Assembly: GCA_002840115.1 (NCBI GenBank)
Contig: PGZG01000111.1
Coordinates: forward strand, 1-6,251
Length of the DNA: 6,251 nt
Reading direction: 5' to 3'
From: Gammaproteobacteria bacterium HGW-Gammaproteobacteria-14
GTDB taxonomy: Bacteria; Pseudomonadota; Gammaproteobacteria; Pseudomonadales; Alcanivoracaceae
The translations under genes and the position numbers were made by a program. Below, piece by piece: positions 6,078 to 6,251 of this stretch. The notes below the pieces were generated by a model. The model worked only from the letters and a program-made list of their open reading frames with translations. It had not been told where the DNA came from and did not search any database. The number at the start of each line of letters is the position of its first letter. Within the stretch, counting starts at the first letter, position 1.

Positions 6078-6094
6078 CCGGCCGGGAGGGCCGG
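6078..6094 (-). other. GC hairpin in the ppsA leader with loop complementary to the ribosome site
   Basis: On the minus strand CCGGCC (6094-6089), loop CTCCC (6088-6084) and GGCCGG (6083-6078) form a perfect six-pair all-GC stem. The loop CTCCC is exactly complementary to GGGAG (6067-6063) of the ppsA Shine-Dalgarno sequence ten bases further down. A pseudoknot that hides the ribosome site is therefore geometrically conceivable. Hairpin and complementarity are seen; any regulatory role is inference. Confidence 0.45.
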
Positions 6095-6170
6095 AGATTG
6101 CCGGAACGGAATCTGCACGAACCACTGCTCGCATAAACCACAATGGGGTGCGTGAATTACCAGAGGCGCG

Positions 6171-6199
6171 ATTCTACCGAAATCGACGAGACTTTTCTC
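6171..6199 (-). promoter_or_regulatory. Candidate ppsA promoter
   Basis: TAGAAT (6176-6171, minus strand) matches five of six -10 positions. The -35 at 17-base spacing (6199-6194, GAGAAA) is weak, which would suit an activated promoter. Transcription would start near 6164, giving a leader of about 110 bases that contains the GC hairpin and ribosome site. I could not recognise a Cra (FruR) site, which controls ppsA in enterics. Confidence 0.45.
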
Positions 6200-6210
6200 G
6201 CCCGAGTCTC
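6188..6210. repeat. Inverted repeat over the ppsA -35 region
   Basis: GAGACT (6188-6193) and AGTCTC (6205-6210) are perfect 6-base inverted copies with an 11-base spacer. This layout fits a dimeric regulator site and overlaps the weak -35 of the candidate ppsA promoter. It could also form a hairpin in a longer transcript. I do not recognise the motif, and six-base arms can occur by chance. Confidence 0.3.
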
Positions 6211-6251
6211 ATCAGGAGGGGCTTATCTGAAGCAGGCAGGATCTGGGATAC

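Larger units (their letters stand above)
6119..6251. other. Gene-free upstream region of ppsA
   Basis: Apart from the ppsA promoter candidate and the inverted repeat, I see nothing recognisable here. Two plus-strand frames run open to the window edge, one from ATG at 6143, but neither resembles ppsR or any other family I know. Confidence 0.5.

Noticed and set aside
6056..6118. Longer ppsA reading from GTG 6118
   Set aside because: The extra 21 residues have no family counterpart, no ribosome site precedes them, and the leader hairpin and strong ribosome site lie inside this stretch.
6143..6251. Plus-strand open frame from ATG 6143 to the window edge, and an AGGAGG at 6214-6219, as the start of ppsR
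   Set aside because: The predicted peptide does not resemble PpsR, 36 open codons is not significant, and no ATG, GTG or TTG follows the AGGAGG at a proper distance.

Overview
The window looks like ordinary chromosomal core sequence from a gammaproteobacterium of the Pseudomonas / Cellvibrionales / Oceanospirillales type. This rests on remembered family sequences: the NfuA, CysJ-independent sulfite reductase, DUF2970, DUF934 and PpsA proteins all read like their Pseudomonas-group relatives. Base composition is even, genes are tightly packed, and I see no mobile element, CRISPR array, tRNA or rRNA.

Layout, left to right. (1) nfuA, an Fe-S cluster carrier on the minus strand, is cut only at its last codons by the window edge. 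Its short upstream region carries a near-perfect IscR type-1-like palindrome over a sigma70-like promoter. (2) Divergent from it is a 71-residue DUF2970 membrane protein. (3) On the plus strand follow a siroheme/[4Fe-4S] sulfite reductase hemoprotein (cysI type, no flavoprotein partner in view) and a DUF934 gene that overlaps it by 17 bases and has its own strong ribosome binding site. (4) Convergent to these is a 100-residue stand-alone Rieske [2Fe-2S] protein on the minus strand. (5) A 17-bp perfect hairpin usable as a terminator on both strands separates it from (6) ppsA, a complete phosphoenolpyruvate synthase on the minus strand that most likely starts at TTG. (7) The last ~195 bases hold the ppsA leader and promoter region; no gene is recognisable on the other strand there.

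How the genes fit together. Three of the six genes make or carry iron-sulfur centres: NfuA delivers clusters, the sulfite reductase uses [4Fe-4S]-siroheme to make sulfide for cysteine (and so for further Fe-S clusters), and the Rieske protein carries [2Fe-2S]. DUF934 is presumably a helper of the reductase, because the two are translationally linked. PpsA is a separate gluconeogenic enzyme and only a neighbour.

Most worth checking: the IscR-like box; the possible antisense reach of the cysI-DUF934 transcript across the Rieske gene; a 12-residue motif shared by the reductase and its DUF934 partner; and a ppsA leader hairpin whose loop is complementary to the Shine-Dalgarno sequence of the TTG start. 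I do not see a clearly new multi-gene system.
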